A stretch of DNA of 64,000 nucleotides. It comes from Corbicula japonica (taxonomy: Eukaryota; Mollusca; Bivalvia; Venerida; Cyrenidae). This document shows, piece by piece, positions 22,101 through 37,100 of this stretch. The stretch is taken from the NCBI GenBank assembly GCA_038501625.1, contig JAZAYU010000006.1, forward strand, positions 10,214,181-10,278,180, in the 5' to 3' direction. Below the pieces are notes generated by a model. The model worked only from the letters and a program-made list of their open reading frames with translations, made no database searches and was not told the DNA's origin. Each line of letters begins with the position of its first letter. Position 1 is the first letter of the stretch. Both the position numbers and the translations under genes were made by a program.

Positions 22101-25100
22101 GTACTTTACTGCCTAACAAAGGTTTATACTGTTATCTATTCAGCAAAACAACAATCGGAACTATTGTTTGCATGTCCTGTTTGAAACAGTCGGTGATATC
22201 CAGTTATAAATCCTGCAATAAGTTCAGTGGTATATAACTGACTACAAGCAAATACTTACAGTCGTACAATGTCTAACTCTGTCAGCATTTGCCTGGTATT
22301 TAATGTTGAGACGCCTGCTCTGATAGTCTGTGCAGTTTGATGCACTTGATATCTGAAATAAATGCTGATGCTGTAGAATATCTTCAGTGAAAACAGTAGT
22401 GCTCAATGGGCTCCAGATCATAAAACTGAGATTGGAGACCAGTCTCAAATCCCAAGCATCTTATTAGCTAAAATGGCAACCAGTCACCATTACAGACAAT
22501 CAGATGCTTGAGATTTGAAACTGGCTCCAGTTTTAGTTTTATGATTTTGGGCCCTGGTATTACTATAAGTATCATACATGAGTGTGAGGTGAAGATGGAA
22601 AAATCTGTCACCGAGGGTTAACTGTTTTGTTTGAACGAGGCTCTGCCGAGTTCCCGCCAAAACAGTTCACCCGAGGTGACAGTATTTTTTTATCTTAACC
22701 GAATGCCTCATGAAAGATCCTTTTTCTTGCATACCTTTTATAATTAATAACATTTCTGTTTAAATATGTATACAAACTAATTTATTTTCATTATGCTGAA
22801 ATATTAACTTTAACACAACCCTTTTTATAAATGAAGTCACTAACTTGAATATATTACGTCAGATACTTGGAGACGTGATGTCACTCACATGACTCATTCT
22901 ACATGGGGTTGTAGGATTGAAATTTCCTACGAGTGAAAACACAGAATGACCTGATCTGGTATGCAAGAAAGCGGAATCGCTCTTTTGTGCAGGATTAATT
23001 TTATTGTGTTTCCTGCTTGATAAACATGCAATAATTCAATTCTCGGTGAAAGTTGATCTTTAACCCTTTACTCCCAAATACATGTATATGGGTTTTATTG
23101 CATTTGCAAACAGTGTAGATCAAGATCAGCTAGCACATCTGTTCCTTTTGATAAGGATCTACATTAGACAATTTTATTAGGTTATTTCTAACCAAGAAGT
23201 GACCCGTGCAGATCCAGATCAGATGGCTTGGCTGTATATTGGTTGCGATGAAACCCACACAGTAAAGGGTTAATATTTGCTTACATGTATGGTTAAATGA
23301 TCAGGGATTTCAACAGATGCAGATTCTTGCATTTTGATGCAAGCAGATTTGATTTTTTCCACTTTTGATCCCACCTCATTCTGAGGTTTGTGTTATTTTG
23401 ATGCAGGAGAGTTTTTAAAAGTGGTCAACTTTTGCAAAAATAAAGAAAACTATTGTGTATATTGCATTTTAAAAATGAAGTTATATCTTATTTAATAACT
23501 GAGAAGGAATTCAAATGATATAAAAGCAATTTTATAAGTTCACTAAATACAATATATGGCTAGTAACATTTGATAATGACCCCATGAACATACTAAAAAA
23601 GGATCAGATGACACCTGGTTTTCAAAAGCTATTGAAATCCCTGAAATGTTGTTTATTTCTGCTATTATAATAGTAATTGTCTTCTGGGTAAGAATGTGTG
23701 GTCAAATGATAAAATGATACCACAGCTTTTAAGAAATATTTACTTTGTATGATTTAATTTGGATCTGACACAAAAACACACATTTTATATGATTAAAAAT
23801 ATATCATAATTAACCTTTTCACTGTAAAACTACCTTTGCGCTCAAATATAAGTGTTTGTTTATTAAAGTGTCACCCCTATTGAAAGGGCCAGCCATTTCT
23901 GACTTATGAGACACCTTTTTCTATTGCACTTGTACCTCCCGAATCCTATCCTTTTAATGCCAGGCACCAGGCAGGTAGGCATACGGTAACCATTCTTTAA
24001 CTAGCTTGCGGCTCACCAACCGGCCATATCAGAACGAACCCCTGGTGGGATTCGAACCTTCGACCTCCCGCTCCCAAGGCGGATGCCTTAACCACTAGGC
24101 TAGTTTCATTAAATTAAACCCTTTCCTCCATTTGCACACCTTTATGGCATGGGCAAAGTAGATCCAAATCAACTGGACATATTTGCCTTCTGATCAGGTT
24201 CTGCACTGTCTGCTTTTTGATTGATTAGGGTATTTCTGACCAAAAAGCTAACAGTGCTGATCCTGATCAGATGACATGGATGTGCCGGCTGATCTTGATC
24301 TACATTGGTCGCAAATGCATTAACAGGTTTATATACACATACACAGAGGAAAGGGTTAAGTTAATCAATTTGTTAACTTTCAACAATACATGGCTAAAAT
24401 TATTTCAGGATTTTCCTGATGGCAAATTATCTATAGATCTTTTAAGATTTAGCATTATACATACAAGCAAATAAAACTAATCACCTCTCCCCACATTTGT
24501 TTTCCTGGCATCCACGCCTCAATATCAAACTTCCTGTGAGCTGGGGCTCCCAACTCGGCTGTTGGCATGTCTAAAACTCTGCAATCATTGATTTAATTTT
24601 AAATTAGAATTAGATTCTTGTATGGGTAAATATCTTAGATCAATTTGTGATTGTGGTTTTAATACGCTTTAAGAATTTAGGGGTTCTTCTGATTTTCCTT
24701 GAACCCCTTTTCTGGGCAATAATATTTAATTTTCATGGGGATTCTGGCCATAAAGTTGGAAATTATCACATATTTACCATAAGACTGCCGAAAACAAACC
24801 CCCTTTCTGGAAATCTTTAATTTTAATCTGACCCTGAAAGCAGACCTTACCTAAAATGGAGACCTAGCTGACTGAAGAGTGTTTTCTCGATTTCTACCAG
24901 TTCTGCCAAGAGTTCATTCCCCTCTTCACCAGTTTCATTCTTTGTCACTCCAAACATCTCCACCTGTAATAATGATTACATTTAGCCTCATTAATATCAC
25001 ACTGCAAAGCAGACAAATGCATGCAGTTTGATGGGAGTTCTAATTCTGCAGTATATGAAATATCTCTGCTATGGTATATTCATGGCAGTATGAACAGAAA

Positions 25101-28100
25101 ATGCAAAAGACTTTCTCTGCATAAGAAGAATTTTCAATTTCTTTAAAAGTTTTGGTTTAGAAAGTAATTTTTTGAAATTATTTTCTTAAAATTTCCAAGC
25201 ATTAATGAACTATTCCATTTCATAAATATTCTATATACAATAATATATATGAATGGAGCAATTCCACAAAACCAAGATTCAAAAATTAAAATTGACTTCA
25301 TGCTATAATCTAGTCACAACTTCCAATCAGATCATAAAATCTTGTCACAGCTATCTCCCCTTCAACATTCACAACTTGTTTCACCTTTGAAACATGCCTG
25401 GCTACCTTGGTGAACTGGTGAAATTTGTTTATCCTAGACTATCTCACTGAACTGGTGTATAATAACGATCCATGACTTTTCCTACCTTGGTGAACTGGTG
25501 TATCATAACAATCCGTGACTTTCCCTACCTTGGTGAACTGGTGTATCATAACAATCCATGACTTTTCCTACCTTGGTGAACTGGTGTATCATAACAATCC
25601 ATGACTTTTCCTACCTTGGCGAACTGGTGTATCATAACAATCCATGACTTCCCTACCTTGGTGAACTGGTGTATCATAACAATTCATGACTTTCCCTACC
25701 TTGGCGAACTGGTGTATCATAAAGATCCATGACTTTTCCTACCTTGGCAAACTGGTGTATCATAACAATCCATGACTTTTCCTACCTTGGTGAACTGGTG
25801 TATCATAACGATCCATGACTTTTCCTACCTTGGTGAACTGGTGTATCATAAAGATCCATGACTTTTCCTACCTTGGCAAACTGGTGTATCATAAAGATCC
25901 ATGACTTTTCCTACCTTGGTGAACTGGTGTATCATAACAATCCATGACTTTCCCTACCTTGGTGAACTGGTGTATCATAAAGATCCATGACTTTTCCTAC
26001 CTTGGTGAACTGGTGTATCATAAAGATCCATGACTTTTCCTACCTTGGTGAACTGGTGTATCATAACAATCCACGACTTTTCCTACCTTGGCAAACTTGT
26101 GTTTCATAACACTCCATGACTTTTCCTACCTTGGTGAACTGGTGAACTCTGTAGATACCAGACTCTGCCTCGGTATGGGAGGTCTCTGCTCTGTAGCATC
26201 TACTGACTGCTGCCAACCTGCAAGAAATGTAAAGGGACTGTGGTATCATTAAATGTTGTGTGAGATTAAATTTTGCCTTTTTTGCAGTGAGGTTAAATGA
26301 ACAAATTTTTGGACATCAATAATTTTTATTGATGGACAATGGAATGTTGGAAATTAGACACGAGGAAAGCAAGATGTGTTAATGTAATACAGCTAATAAT
26401 GTATTCAGAAACATGTTGCAATTATGGCCTGGTTGCGAAATCTGTAGGTGTAGCATGTAAATTTAACACAAAGAAACCCCATCGAGACATATATTTAGAA
26501 ACATTGATGCAGCAACAGAACTAAGTATTATGTTAAGTTGATAATTTGTGCTGAAAATACAATTTTCTGCGTTTATACATGTACAGGCATGCAGTTTAAC
26601 AATTAGGTGGGCCTCATAAAAATATTACTAGTGATAGCTATATAAACTGTTATAAGTACAGCTGCACATGGAAAGCAAGAAAGGTGTGTATAATTATGCA
26701 GTATAAATTGAATCTGCACTTCAACCTTCTACAAGTACACTCAATCCTGTCTTTAACAAGAAAAAATGTCACCACTTGACAAAAACCAGGTTTTCATTTC
26801 ATACTTATACTTTTGTAAAGAAAATATCTGGTTGATAACTGCTAAAACTGACAAAATGAAAAATCAATTTTTAGTAACATTGTACATTAAAGTTTGGCAT
26901 CAATAGGCCAAAGCAAACTCAAGTTATTGAGGGGAAACTGAATTTCTATTTTCAGCATTGGTGACCTTGACCTTGATCACAGATACCTGGGTAGCAATCC
27001 CAAGCTGCCTCTTGATATAAGCTACCAACACTAAAACAAACTCTACAATAGACCAAAACAATAGACCAAAACAAACTCAAGTTATTGAGCAGAAACTGAA
27101 TTTCTAATTTCAGCAGCAGTGACCTTGAGCTTTATCACAGACACCTGTGTAGCAATCCCAAGCTGCATCTTGATATCTATACTAACACTAAGTTTGACGT
27201 CAATAGGCAAAAGCAAAGTCAAATTATTGAGAAGAAACTGAATTTCTATTTTTAGCAACGGTGACCATGAGCTTTATCACAGACACCTGGGTAGCAATCC
27301 CAAGCTGCATCTTGATATAAGATAACAACACTAAGTTTGGCATCAATAGGCCAAAGCAAAGTCAAGTTATTGAGAGGTAACTGAATTTCTATTTTTAGCA
27401 ACAGTGACCTTGACCTTGATCACAGACACCAGGGTGGCAATCCCAAGCTGCCTTTTGATATCAGCTCCTCATATACCATGTTTGGCATCAATAGGCCAAA
27501 GCAAACTCAAGTTATTGAGGGGAAACTGAATTTCTATTTTTAGCAACAGTGACCTTGACCTTGATCACATGCACCTGGGTAGCAATCTCAAGCTGCCTCT
27601 TGATATCAGCTACCCACAAACTATGCTAAGCGTCAACAGGCAATTTGGCATTAACAGATAACATTCACAAAATACTTAACAAAAAATCTAAGTAAAAAAG
27701 GGGCATAACTTTGGCAAAACACAGTCAGGGGTTATGAAAAATGTCCTGATAATAGGTACTGTGATGTCAAACAATGATTTTAAGTTTCAAAGCTATACCT
27801 TGAAAGGTAACTGAGAAAAAGAAAACTTTAAAAAAAACTTAACAAAATTTCTAAGTGAAAAAGGGCCATAACTTTGTCAAAATACAGTCATGGATTATGA
27901 AACTTGTCCTGATTATTGGTATTATGATGTCAGACAACTATGTTAAGTTTCAAAGTTGTATCTTAAACGGTTACTGAGAAAAACACAACTTTCACAAAAA
28001 AATTAACAAAATTTCTTAGTGAAAAAGGGGCATAACTTTGTCAAAATACAGTCATGGATTATGAAACTTGTCCTGATAATTGGTATTGTGATGTCAGACA

Positions 28101-31100
28101 ATTGTGTCAAGTTTCAAAGTTGTATCTTGAACGGTTACTTATGAAAAACGCAACTTTCACAAAAAACTTAACAAAATGTTGACGCCCACCAGCCTGTCCA
28201 ACTGCCCGCCCAACGACATACCTTAATCTTATAACCTGGATTTTTCTAAAGAAAACCTGGTTAAAAACCACTCTGGGGAACCCAAATATAGTTGTAGAAA
28301 GCAGGTGGTGTTCACAAGTTTATTTGTTCCTAAGTCAGTGGGACAAATATAATGTGATGTTTATCAACAGGTAGACTTTGATTACAGGTGTTCTTTAGTA
28401 CAGGTTGGACTTTATATGATAACCTTAAATATTCTTACTTGGAAGGTAGCTGTATATCCTGCAGCAATTCATTAGCATAAAAACCTGAAAAAAAGACAAT
28501 CAAAAATTATTTAACAAAATTATTATTCATGTACAAAATAATGAAACATGGGCATGTTTTATGTTCACACAGATCTTTTAAGACAATATGAAAGAGATTC
28601 TGGTTTCCACCAGCAATAAAATACTTTCATTTTCCATTCAATTTAAGACATTGTGATGCTGAGTAAGCTTGTCCATCAGAAGTTATTCTATCATGTAAAA
28701 TAAAGCAAATATTGCAATCATTAAGTATCTAGTTAAATCTGTATAATATATTGACAAAATGTAGATCACAAAGGTAATATAAGGACTAACTTCATCATTA
28801 TTTATGGAATATTTGCCTAATATCTTGACATTTTAGACCAAGGTTTACAAGTATATCGTCTAAATTGTTATGTGCAAATTTTAACATTATTATTTGATTT
28901 TCTGTTGTATTGGTTAATGCTTCACTGTACATTATAAAATCAGCCATGCAACCTATTGTTGGGGTTGCCCTGGCTAGCTCAATCAAATTCGCATGGTTCA
29001 TTTCCTCATAACAGGCAATATCATATATTATAAGCAACCAAAATAAATGGACGGATCACTTTTTGTCACAATAATAATTAACATCATTACACTGTGCCTT
29101 TTACACCTGTGTTCAAGTGTGATCAGCCAAGATTTAACTGTTGTTCATTCAATTGTTAATTGCAACACATTCCTTTGAGCTATGAATAGTTTTACCAGAG
29201 TTCTTAACAAGGAAATAACTTAACAATCATTTCATTATTTCATTTACAACAGAAATTTCACATATATCTGAAAAGAAACTGATGTTTTTATCTAACAAAC
29301 ATTTGAAAAAGAAGTGAGGAATACATGCAGATGTTTTGCTTCTGTGAATGCAAATGAAATGCATTTATGAAAGTGACATATACAGCTCTTCAATTAGGGG
29401 GCTCCATCACCGCCATCTACCAGGGCTACAACATTTCCAAGTATCTTGAGGAACATAAGTTATACTTTACCAGTGACTGAAATAATTTCAATACAGGCCT
29501 CTGGGGTCTTCTTCCTCCAGAGCAATATTTACAGCCCATACCTACATATGTATGCACAGCCCGTGGGACTGAACCTAAATCAGTGACAACAACAACAACA
29601 GCTCTTACCAGCCAGTGCCATTTCTGCTGTACCAGCCAGACAGAGGTCAGGTTGCCGTAATGGATCTAGTCTATACACCTAAATCAGTGACAACAACAAC
29701 AACAGCTCTTACCAGCCAGTGCCATTTCTGCTGTTCCAGCCAGGCAGAGGTCAGGGTGCCATAATGGATCTAGTCTATACACCTAAATCAGTGACAACAA
29801 TAACGACAACTCTTACCAGCCAGTGACATTTCTGCTGTACCAGCCAGGCAGAGGTCAGGGTGCCTTAATGGATCTAGTCTATACACCTAAATCAGTGAAA
29901 ACAACAACAACAGCTCTTACCAGCCAGTGCCATTTCTGCTGTTCCAGCCAGACAGAGGTCAGGGTGCCATAATGGATCTAATCTATAGACCTAAATCAGT
30001 GACAACAACAACAATAGCTCTTACCAGCCAGTGCCATTTCTGCTGTTCCAGCCAGGCTGAGATCAGGGTGCCGTAATGGATCTAATCTATAGACCTAAAT
30101 CAGTGACAACAACAACAACAGCTCTTACCAGCCAGTGCCATTTCTGCTGTTCCAGCCAGGCAGAGATCAGGGTGCCGTAATGGATCTAATCTATACACCT
30201 AAATCAGTGACAACAACAACAACAGCTCTTACCAGCCAGTGACATTTCTGCTGTTCCAGCCAGACAGAGATCAGGGTGCCGTAATGGATCTAGTCTGTAC
30301 ACCTAAATCAGTGACAACAACAACAACAGCTCTTACCAGCCAGTGACATTTCTGCTGTTCCAGCCAGGCAGAGGTCAGGGTGCGGTAATGGATCTAGTCT
30401 GTACACCTAAATCAGAGACAACAACAACAACAGCTCTTACCAGCCAGTGACATTTCTGCTGTTCCAGCCAGGCAGAGGTCAGGGTGCCATAATGGATCTA
30501 GTCTGTACACCTAAATCAGTGACAACAACAGCTCTTACCAGCCAGTGACATTTCTGCTGTTCCAGCCAGGCAGAGGCCAGGGTGCTGTAATGGATCTAGT
30601 CTGTACACCTAAATCAGTGACAACAACAACAACAGCTCTTACCAGCCAGTGACATTTCTGCTGTTCCAGCCAGGCAGAGGTCAGGGTGTCGTAATGGATC
30701 TAGTCTGTACACCTAAATCAGTGACAACAACAACAACAACAGCTCTTACCAGCCAGTGACATTTCTGCTGTTCCAGCCAGACAGAGATCAGGGTGCCGTA
30801 ATGGATCTAGTCTGTACACCTAAATCAGTGACAACAACAACAACAGCTCTTACCAGCCAGTGACATTTCTGCTGTACCAGCGAGACAGAGATCAGGGTGC
30901 CGTAATGGATCTAGTCTGTACACCTGGGCCACATCACCTGTCGTCTTGAAACCACAACTCTCCTGTAAGCAATCAATCTGTACATAAATCATCAGGGATT
31001 TGGAAATGTAGAAAAAGAGAATATGAAAATGCCTCCTACAGTTTCATTTAAATGCTACTCATTGCATCATGCCCAGTTCTATGTAAGTCATATTCATATT

Positions 31101-34100
31101 TTAATTACAATATCAATTGCACTGTTCACTGAGGAGTCCTCAGTGAAAACAATGCAATGGATACTGTAATAAATTTATGAATATGGCTTACACACACCTG
31201 AGGCATAATGCAGTAATCATTCAAAACTCATAATTTCTCCTCAACCCTGAATGGGCAAACAGTTTAAATTCAGATCAGCTGGATATTATGACATCAGATC
31301 AGGATCTACAGTAGAGTATTTCTGACAATGTAGTCAACAGTGTAGATCCAGATCAGACAGCATGCATGCCCAGTGTGCAAACTGATCTGAATCAACACTG
31401 TTCATCCATGCAATACAAGTTGTTTATATAGTGTTAAGGGTTAAGATCTATACTAATTATCAATGAAAAAACAGCACATTTGTAAAAATGCATATATATG
31501 GAGTAAAGAGTTAAGAGATCTTGCAAAACCATGCAAAGAAATACTTACAATGATTTCTGGATGTAATAGGTCTGGAACTGATATTAATTCAAAGCCCTGC
31601 AAGAAGAATGTAAAATATAACAAAATGTTGTGAGGCCAGCTTTAACACTGTAATGTCTGTATTTTCATCTCTACCAAACATATTTTATTCTACTCTATGA
31701 AATTAACATATTTATGTTTAATACTGTATAATAAAGGGAGACTAATCTGCATGGTAAAATAACTAAAACCTACTATTAGCTACCATGTATCTTATAAGGC
31801 ATTTGTTGGCTATTAAGACATGAAAAGGACATTTTTAGTAAATGACATGCTTCAACTAACACACTAATATCAAATTTATGAAAAATGAGCCATGACTATA
31901 AGACAGTTTGGAAGTTCATATGGAAGTAAAGAAAAAGTCCACCAGTTTCAAGGTGGACAATCGAATTAATTGATATACGACTTATACCCTGCCTCATCAA
32001 GAAGAACACTTCTATGAAGTTTTGTTGAAATTCATTGAGGAATTGCTAATATATGCTCCAGAAACCAGATTTGTGACAGAGAGATGAACACACATCCAGC
32101 AGGACAATCAATCACTAAACGTATACGATCCTTCTGGACCTGGGACATAAAAAAAGTTATGGCTGCTTTCTGCAGTAATGAAATAAATAAGCACATAACA
32201 ATCGTGAATTAATCATAAATGCTACCTTTTCCTGAAGAAAGTCCAAGGTATATCTGACAAGGGCTTGTTCTAGCTGTGCCAACTTGTCTAGGAAATAGTA
32301 GGTGGTGTGTCCAGTTGTCATACTAACATTGCTGAAACCAACAACAAACATTTATGTAGTCGTGTATATTTTTTTTGTTTAGTAGATCAAACATCTGTAT
32401 GTATCATTGTTTTTCAATGATTGGGAATGATGATTATTTAAGGATTGAATCAATTTTTTATGGTTTTCACTTGGGTATGGAAAACAGTTGGCTTCACACG
32501 TACTATCAACAATCCAACTGTTTTTCATACCCAAATGAAAACCATCAAATATCGATTCAATCCTTATTTTTTCACACATTAAGACTCTCTTTAATACAGA
32601 AATTATTAGAACAATTTGTGACATTACAGCTTTTTCGAATGGCTGTTGGAACAGCAACATTGACGACAAAGTGAATGACGGCACACTTTTTTTTAATATG
32701 TCACACTGTTTACCATCAGAAATTATGATTCGTTAGATGAATAAGACTTCATCGTAGAGGACAAAGTTGAAGTGTAAATATCAGTTCTTACAATCAAAGT
32801 TGTCATATATTGATATTAAAACATTTAGTGGTGACAAATTATAGTTGCTTAGAATATCCTCTTGGACTAATTATTTGATCTGTGAAATCAACACTATGTT
32901 ATTGCCTAAGTTGATAGCAGAAACACTAAACCCTTTCCTCCATAGATACACCTTTATTGTGTGGGCGAACAGTTTAGATCCAGATCAACTGGCACAACTG
33001 TGCCATCTGATCAGGATCTAAATTGTTTGTTTTTTAATTCATTAGGTTATTTCTGACCAAAAATGCGACCAGTGCGGATCCTGATCAGACGGCAAGGGTG
33101 TGCCAACTGATTTAGATCTACACTGGTTGCACATGCGTAAAAAGGCCTACCCGGTATATATGGAGGAAAGGGTTAATGAATTTATTCACCCATAACCAAC
33201 AGATTGTCTGCAATACACTGGAATAGTTTCATTTATGTCAGTTTTTTCTTCATGTATTTCATATGAAAATGTGTTTATAAATGTATTTTGTAGTTTTGAA
33301 GATTAAGCTTCACAAGCACTTTAAATTGGGCATAACTGTTTTGATAGCAGTCACAACCATAAGAAAATACTCAATCATATTATAGCATCATCTGACCAGT
33401 TTTCAGTATAGTTAGCTATCAGCTTGATTTCCGTCATGTAAATAAACAGCAACTTAGATAAAACCATGACTTACATTAAATTTGTTTATCCTTCTAAATA
33501 TTAATAAAAATTTTATTCATTTATTCATTCATTTACACTCAAAGAGAAGAAAAAACCTAATGTAGTGATATTGTCGGCCATCTTGGAAATACGTCCTATT
33601 TCCGTTAACTGGTTCTATACACACACAAACATTTACAATACAGGATTGTAATCATCATGCAACTTTATGCAGCAGACCTTAACACAGAAGCCCCTTTTGA
33701 GTTTTCGTTCAGATTGAAAGTTTTCTATTGGAAACATTACTTTTTGCTGAATCACCACAAAAATGTTACAAAAATATATGGTCAATTGTAACTTCACATA
33801 AAAGTTATGTTTCTAATCTGATTTGCACTTGTTTTGGGCCGTATGTCAGGTATGACAGCTTATTGCAGAAAGCTATGATGTTCAAGAGTGTTTCTGTAAT
33901 GTGCATAGCAGTAAACCAACCTATAACGAAAATATGACGGTACTGAAAACTGGACGGTATACAATACTAAACCACCTTATAAAATGAAATTGACAGTGAA
34001 TACAATGATAAGTGTTGTTATCATTTTATCGTAGTGATTACAATCAATTTTGTTTTCTACAATGCTCTTTTCTAATACCTATATAATACAAAGTCAACTT

Positions 34101-37100
34101 TTTGTGTTAAGGTTATTTTTTAATATTCACATAAAAAGAAAACTAGAATGTGTCCTTGGACACTGATGCCCCCACTGCTGCAAAAACATATGTAATAACA
34201 AAGGGCCATAACTTTGGTAAAAATGGCTGCAGGAACAAATCATTTCTTTAGGATCATCTACACATCCTGCTTGATCATCTGTGCCAGTTTGAAAGAAATT
34301 CGTCTGATAGTTTATGAGGAGTTAATGTCAAAAGATTGAGGACATATGTAGGGACGTAAAGACAGACAAACCAGTGCAACTCTATATGCCTACCACTTCG
34401 TAGGGGCATAAAATACTTTATAATTCATGACTGTTCTTAAATCTATCCAGACAAACAAAACTGAAGTTATCTGGTCTGACCACTGTGCTGTAGATAAGAC
34501 CAAGTTTTATTAGATATACTGAAAAGGGCATTAAGTGTCAGGCAATCACATTTCCTGATTCCGAGATGATTCCAAGATGGCATTGATGTTCCAAAGGTTC
34601 TACTCCAGACTTCAGCCTCCTTTTTTCTATAGTGTAATCTCATACATGACTGTAAGATGGCAAACAAATGAGTTGGACAGTCTTTATCTCTAATGACATA
34701 CCTGATTCTAAGATGGCCTAAATTTTCTGCGAGTTCAACCACAGTCTTTAGCCTTCCCTCTTCTACAGTGGGCTCTAAAATAAATATGATAACAACAGGT
34801 TATATTGTTTTCCTGGATTCAAAACTGCTCTGCTGGCTCCTTTAACAGCCAACCTCACTAAATGCTTCTCCAAAATAGCTGTCCCAAAACAACATAACTA
34901 CAATATTAAATATTCAAGTTATGCATTTGCCTATCCTAATCTAAATATGAAGCACTGATTATAATTTAAAGAAGAGACATTATTCAGTGGGAAGTGATAA
35001 ACTTAACCCTTTACTCTATACAAACACCTTTAGTGCATGGGCGAACAGTGTAGATCCAGATCAGCCTGCAGATCTGTGCTCTCAGATCAGGATCTGCACT
35101 GTTCGCTTTTAGATTACAGTAAAACTTCGAAAACTCAAACATCGAAAACTCAAGCACTCGGGAAAACTCGAAGTAGTTTTGTCGGTCCCGGCAATTTTCA
35201 TTATATTCTATATAAAAATACCATGGAAAACTCGAACTTCGAAAACTCGAAATCTCGAGGACAGGTGTCGGTCCCATGAAACATATTTCTTCTTTGTTTA
35301 CATTGGAAAACTCGAGTAATAAACGAGCGATTAATTTTCGCACCTCTCTGTAGTAACTGGTTAACGGTGACGCGTAGTTTTCACACGTTGTGGCGGGTTA
35401 ATTGTCAATCGCCAGCGTCAGTCGGGTTTAAATTGATCCGATTAAAACAGGTTCTAATGAAAGAAAATAATTTTATGATCACTCGGTAGGCGGCTGCGTT
35501 GAGACGATAATTTTAAGAATTTAATTATGATTACTTTTATCTCAAATAAAAGAATATGAAATGAGGCATTTTGTATGCTTGTATTTTGACGGGCACTAGT
35601 AATTTTAACATGCGTATGAAAAATAACGACGCACCGTTTGTAAAGTATAGAAGTTCTCGGACACTTTCAGCAAGAAATGTTTAAAAACCGTTTTATTGAA
35701 ATAAATACATCAAAACCCTTTTTAAACAGATATAAGGGTTTAACAAAATACAGTGTCAGAATAATCATTTAAAATTTAGATGATATTCCAAAAGCGTAGT
35801 CAACAACAACATCACAAACATGTGTTTATACAACTTTACTAACAAAATCGGACCTCGTTAAGAAAAAACCTCGAAAACTCGAGAACCATGGAAAACTCGA
35901 ACATTTTCAAAATCCCCCTGAGTATTCGAGTTTTCGAAGTTTTACTGTAATTAGATGTGCCGGTGGATCTGGATCTACACTGGTGGCGCATGCGAAAAAA
36001 TGTAAATATATGGAGGAACGTGTTAAATGAAAATGATGTCTCATTTTGCAACTGACCATATACATATGCTTGTAACCGGATGTCTCTAATTTTGGATTAA
36101 CTTAAGCCCAACCCATTTGAATTTACACAATTGAACGTACTTTTACATGTTTGTGTTTAAATATACAGAAAAGCCATTTACCGTAGAATGTTTAAACTAC
36201 AATACATATGCTCTCCCTTCCTCCCTTTAATTCGAGTTTTTGGAAATGCTTTGTTTATGTGTGTGACTTTTCCTGATTTTGATATTGTACTACAGTCGAA
36301 CTTCGATGGCTCAAACACCGTTCGCTCGAACACCACCCTTCTCTCGAACAGTTCGTCCGGTCCCGAACTAGACCTCTATGTTTTCTATATTGCTCTACCT
36401 CCGATGGCCCGAACTACCCATAACTCGAACAGTCGAACACCAATCAAGGTCCCGACAGTTAATTATCAATGCTTTTGACACCCCTTGGCTCGAAAAGACT
36501 GTTACAGGTCATCATCAAAGGTGCGAACAAAAGGCGCGAAAATGTCTTGCTAATCAAGATGATGCGCTTTTCAATTAAGTCGTGTAAATGACACATTAAA
36601 GCGGATGAAAATATTTTATCATTGTGTTTACACTGCATTAATCATGATTAAAAACAAACTGTTATTTGCTTTTTAAGAAAATTGTAATTGTTCATTTCGT
36701 ATTTATAAAATTAATTAGAAAATTATAGAAGTTTTTCTCTAGAATTCAAATCCAATGTCACCTTAGAGGTTGAAAACGGGCCAAAATCAATTTTTATGTG
36801 ATAACACATTAAATACATTAAAATAAGAAATATTAAGAATTGTTATTTGTTTGCCTAGTTAAGTGCACAGAAACCTATTCTAACATACCAACTACGAATC
36901 GCTCAAACTACCGATGGCTCGAACAAATCTGCCAGTCCCGTGGAGTTCGAGCCATCGAAGTTCGACTGTATTTCGAAGGGCCTATTTTTCAAGCATATGA
37001 TACACATGTCATTTTTGTGCTGATATAAATTCACACAGTTGTATTACTATCATATAATATTATGTGGTTAAAATTCGCTAGGGTTTTATTTTCGCACACC

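Noticed and set aside
24040..24107. tRNA gene (box A, box B, Pro-like anticodon loop) on the minus strand
   Set aside because: No full acceptor stem pairing and a long repeat-like tail; it reads as the head of a SINE.
25407..30935. CRISPR-like regular arrays
   Set aside because: Units are contiguous tandem repeats without unique spacers, in a eukaryotic intron, and are derived from neighbouring exons.
32375..32684. Two overlapping open frames on opposite strands with the same motif IESIF-GFHLGM
   Set aside because: Explained by a palindrome in SARS2 intron 6.
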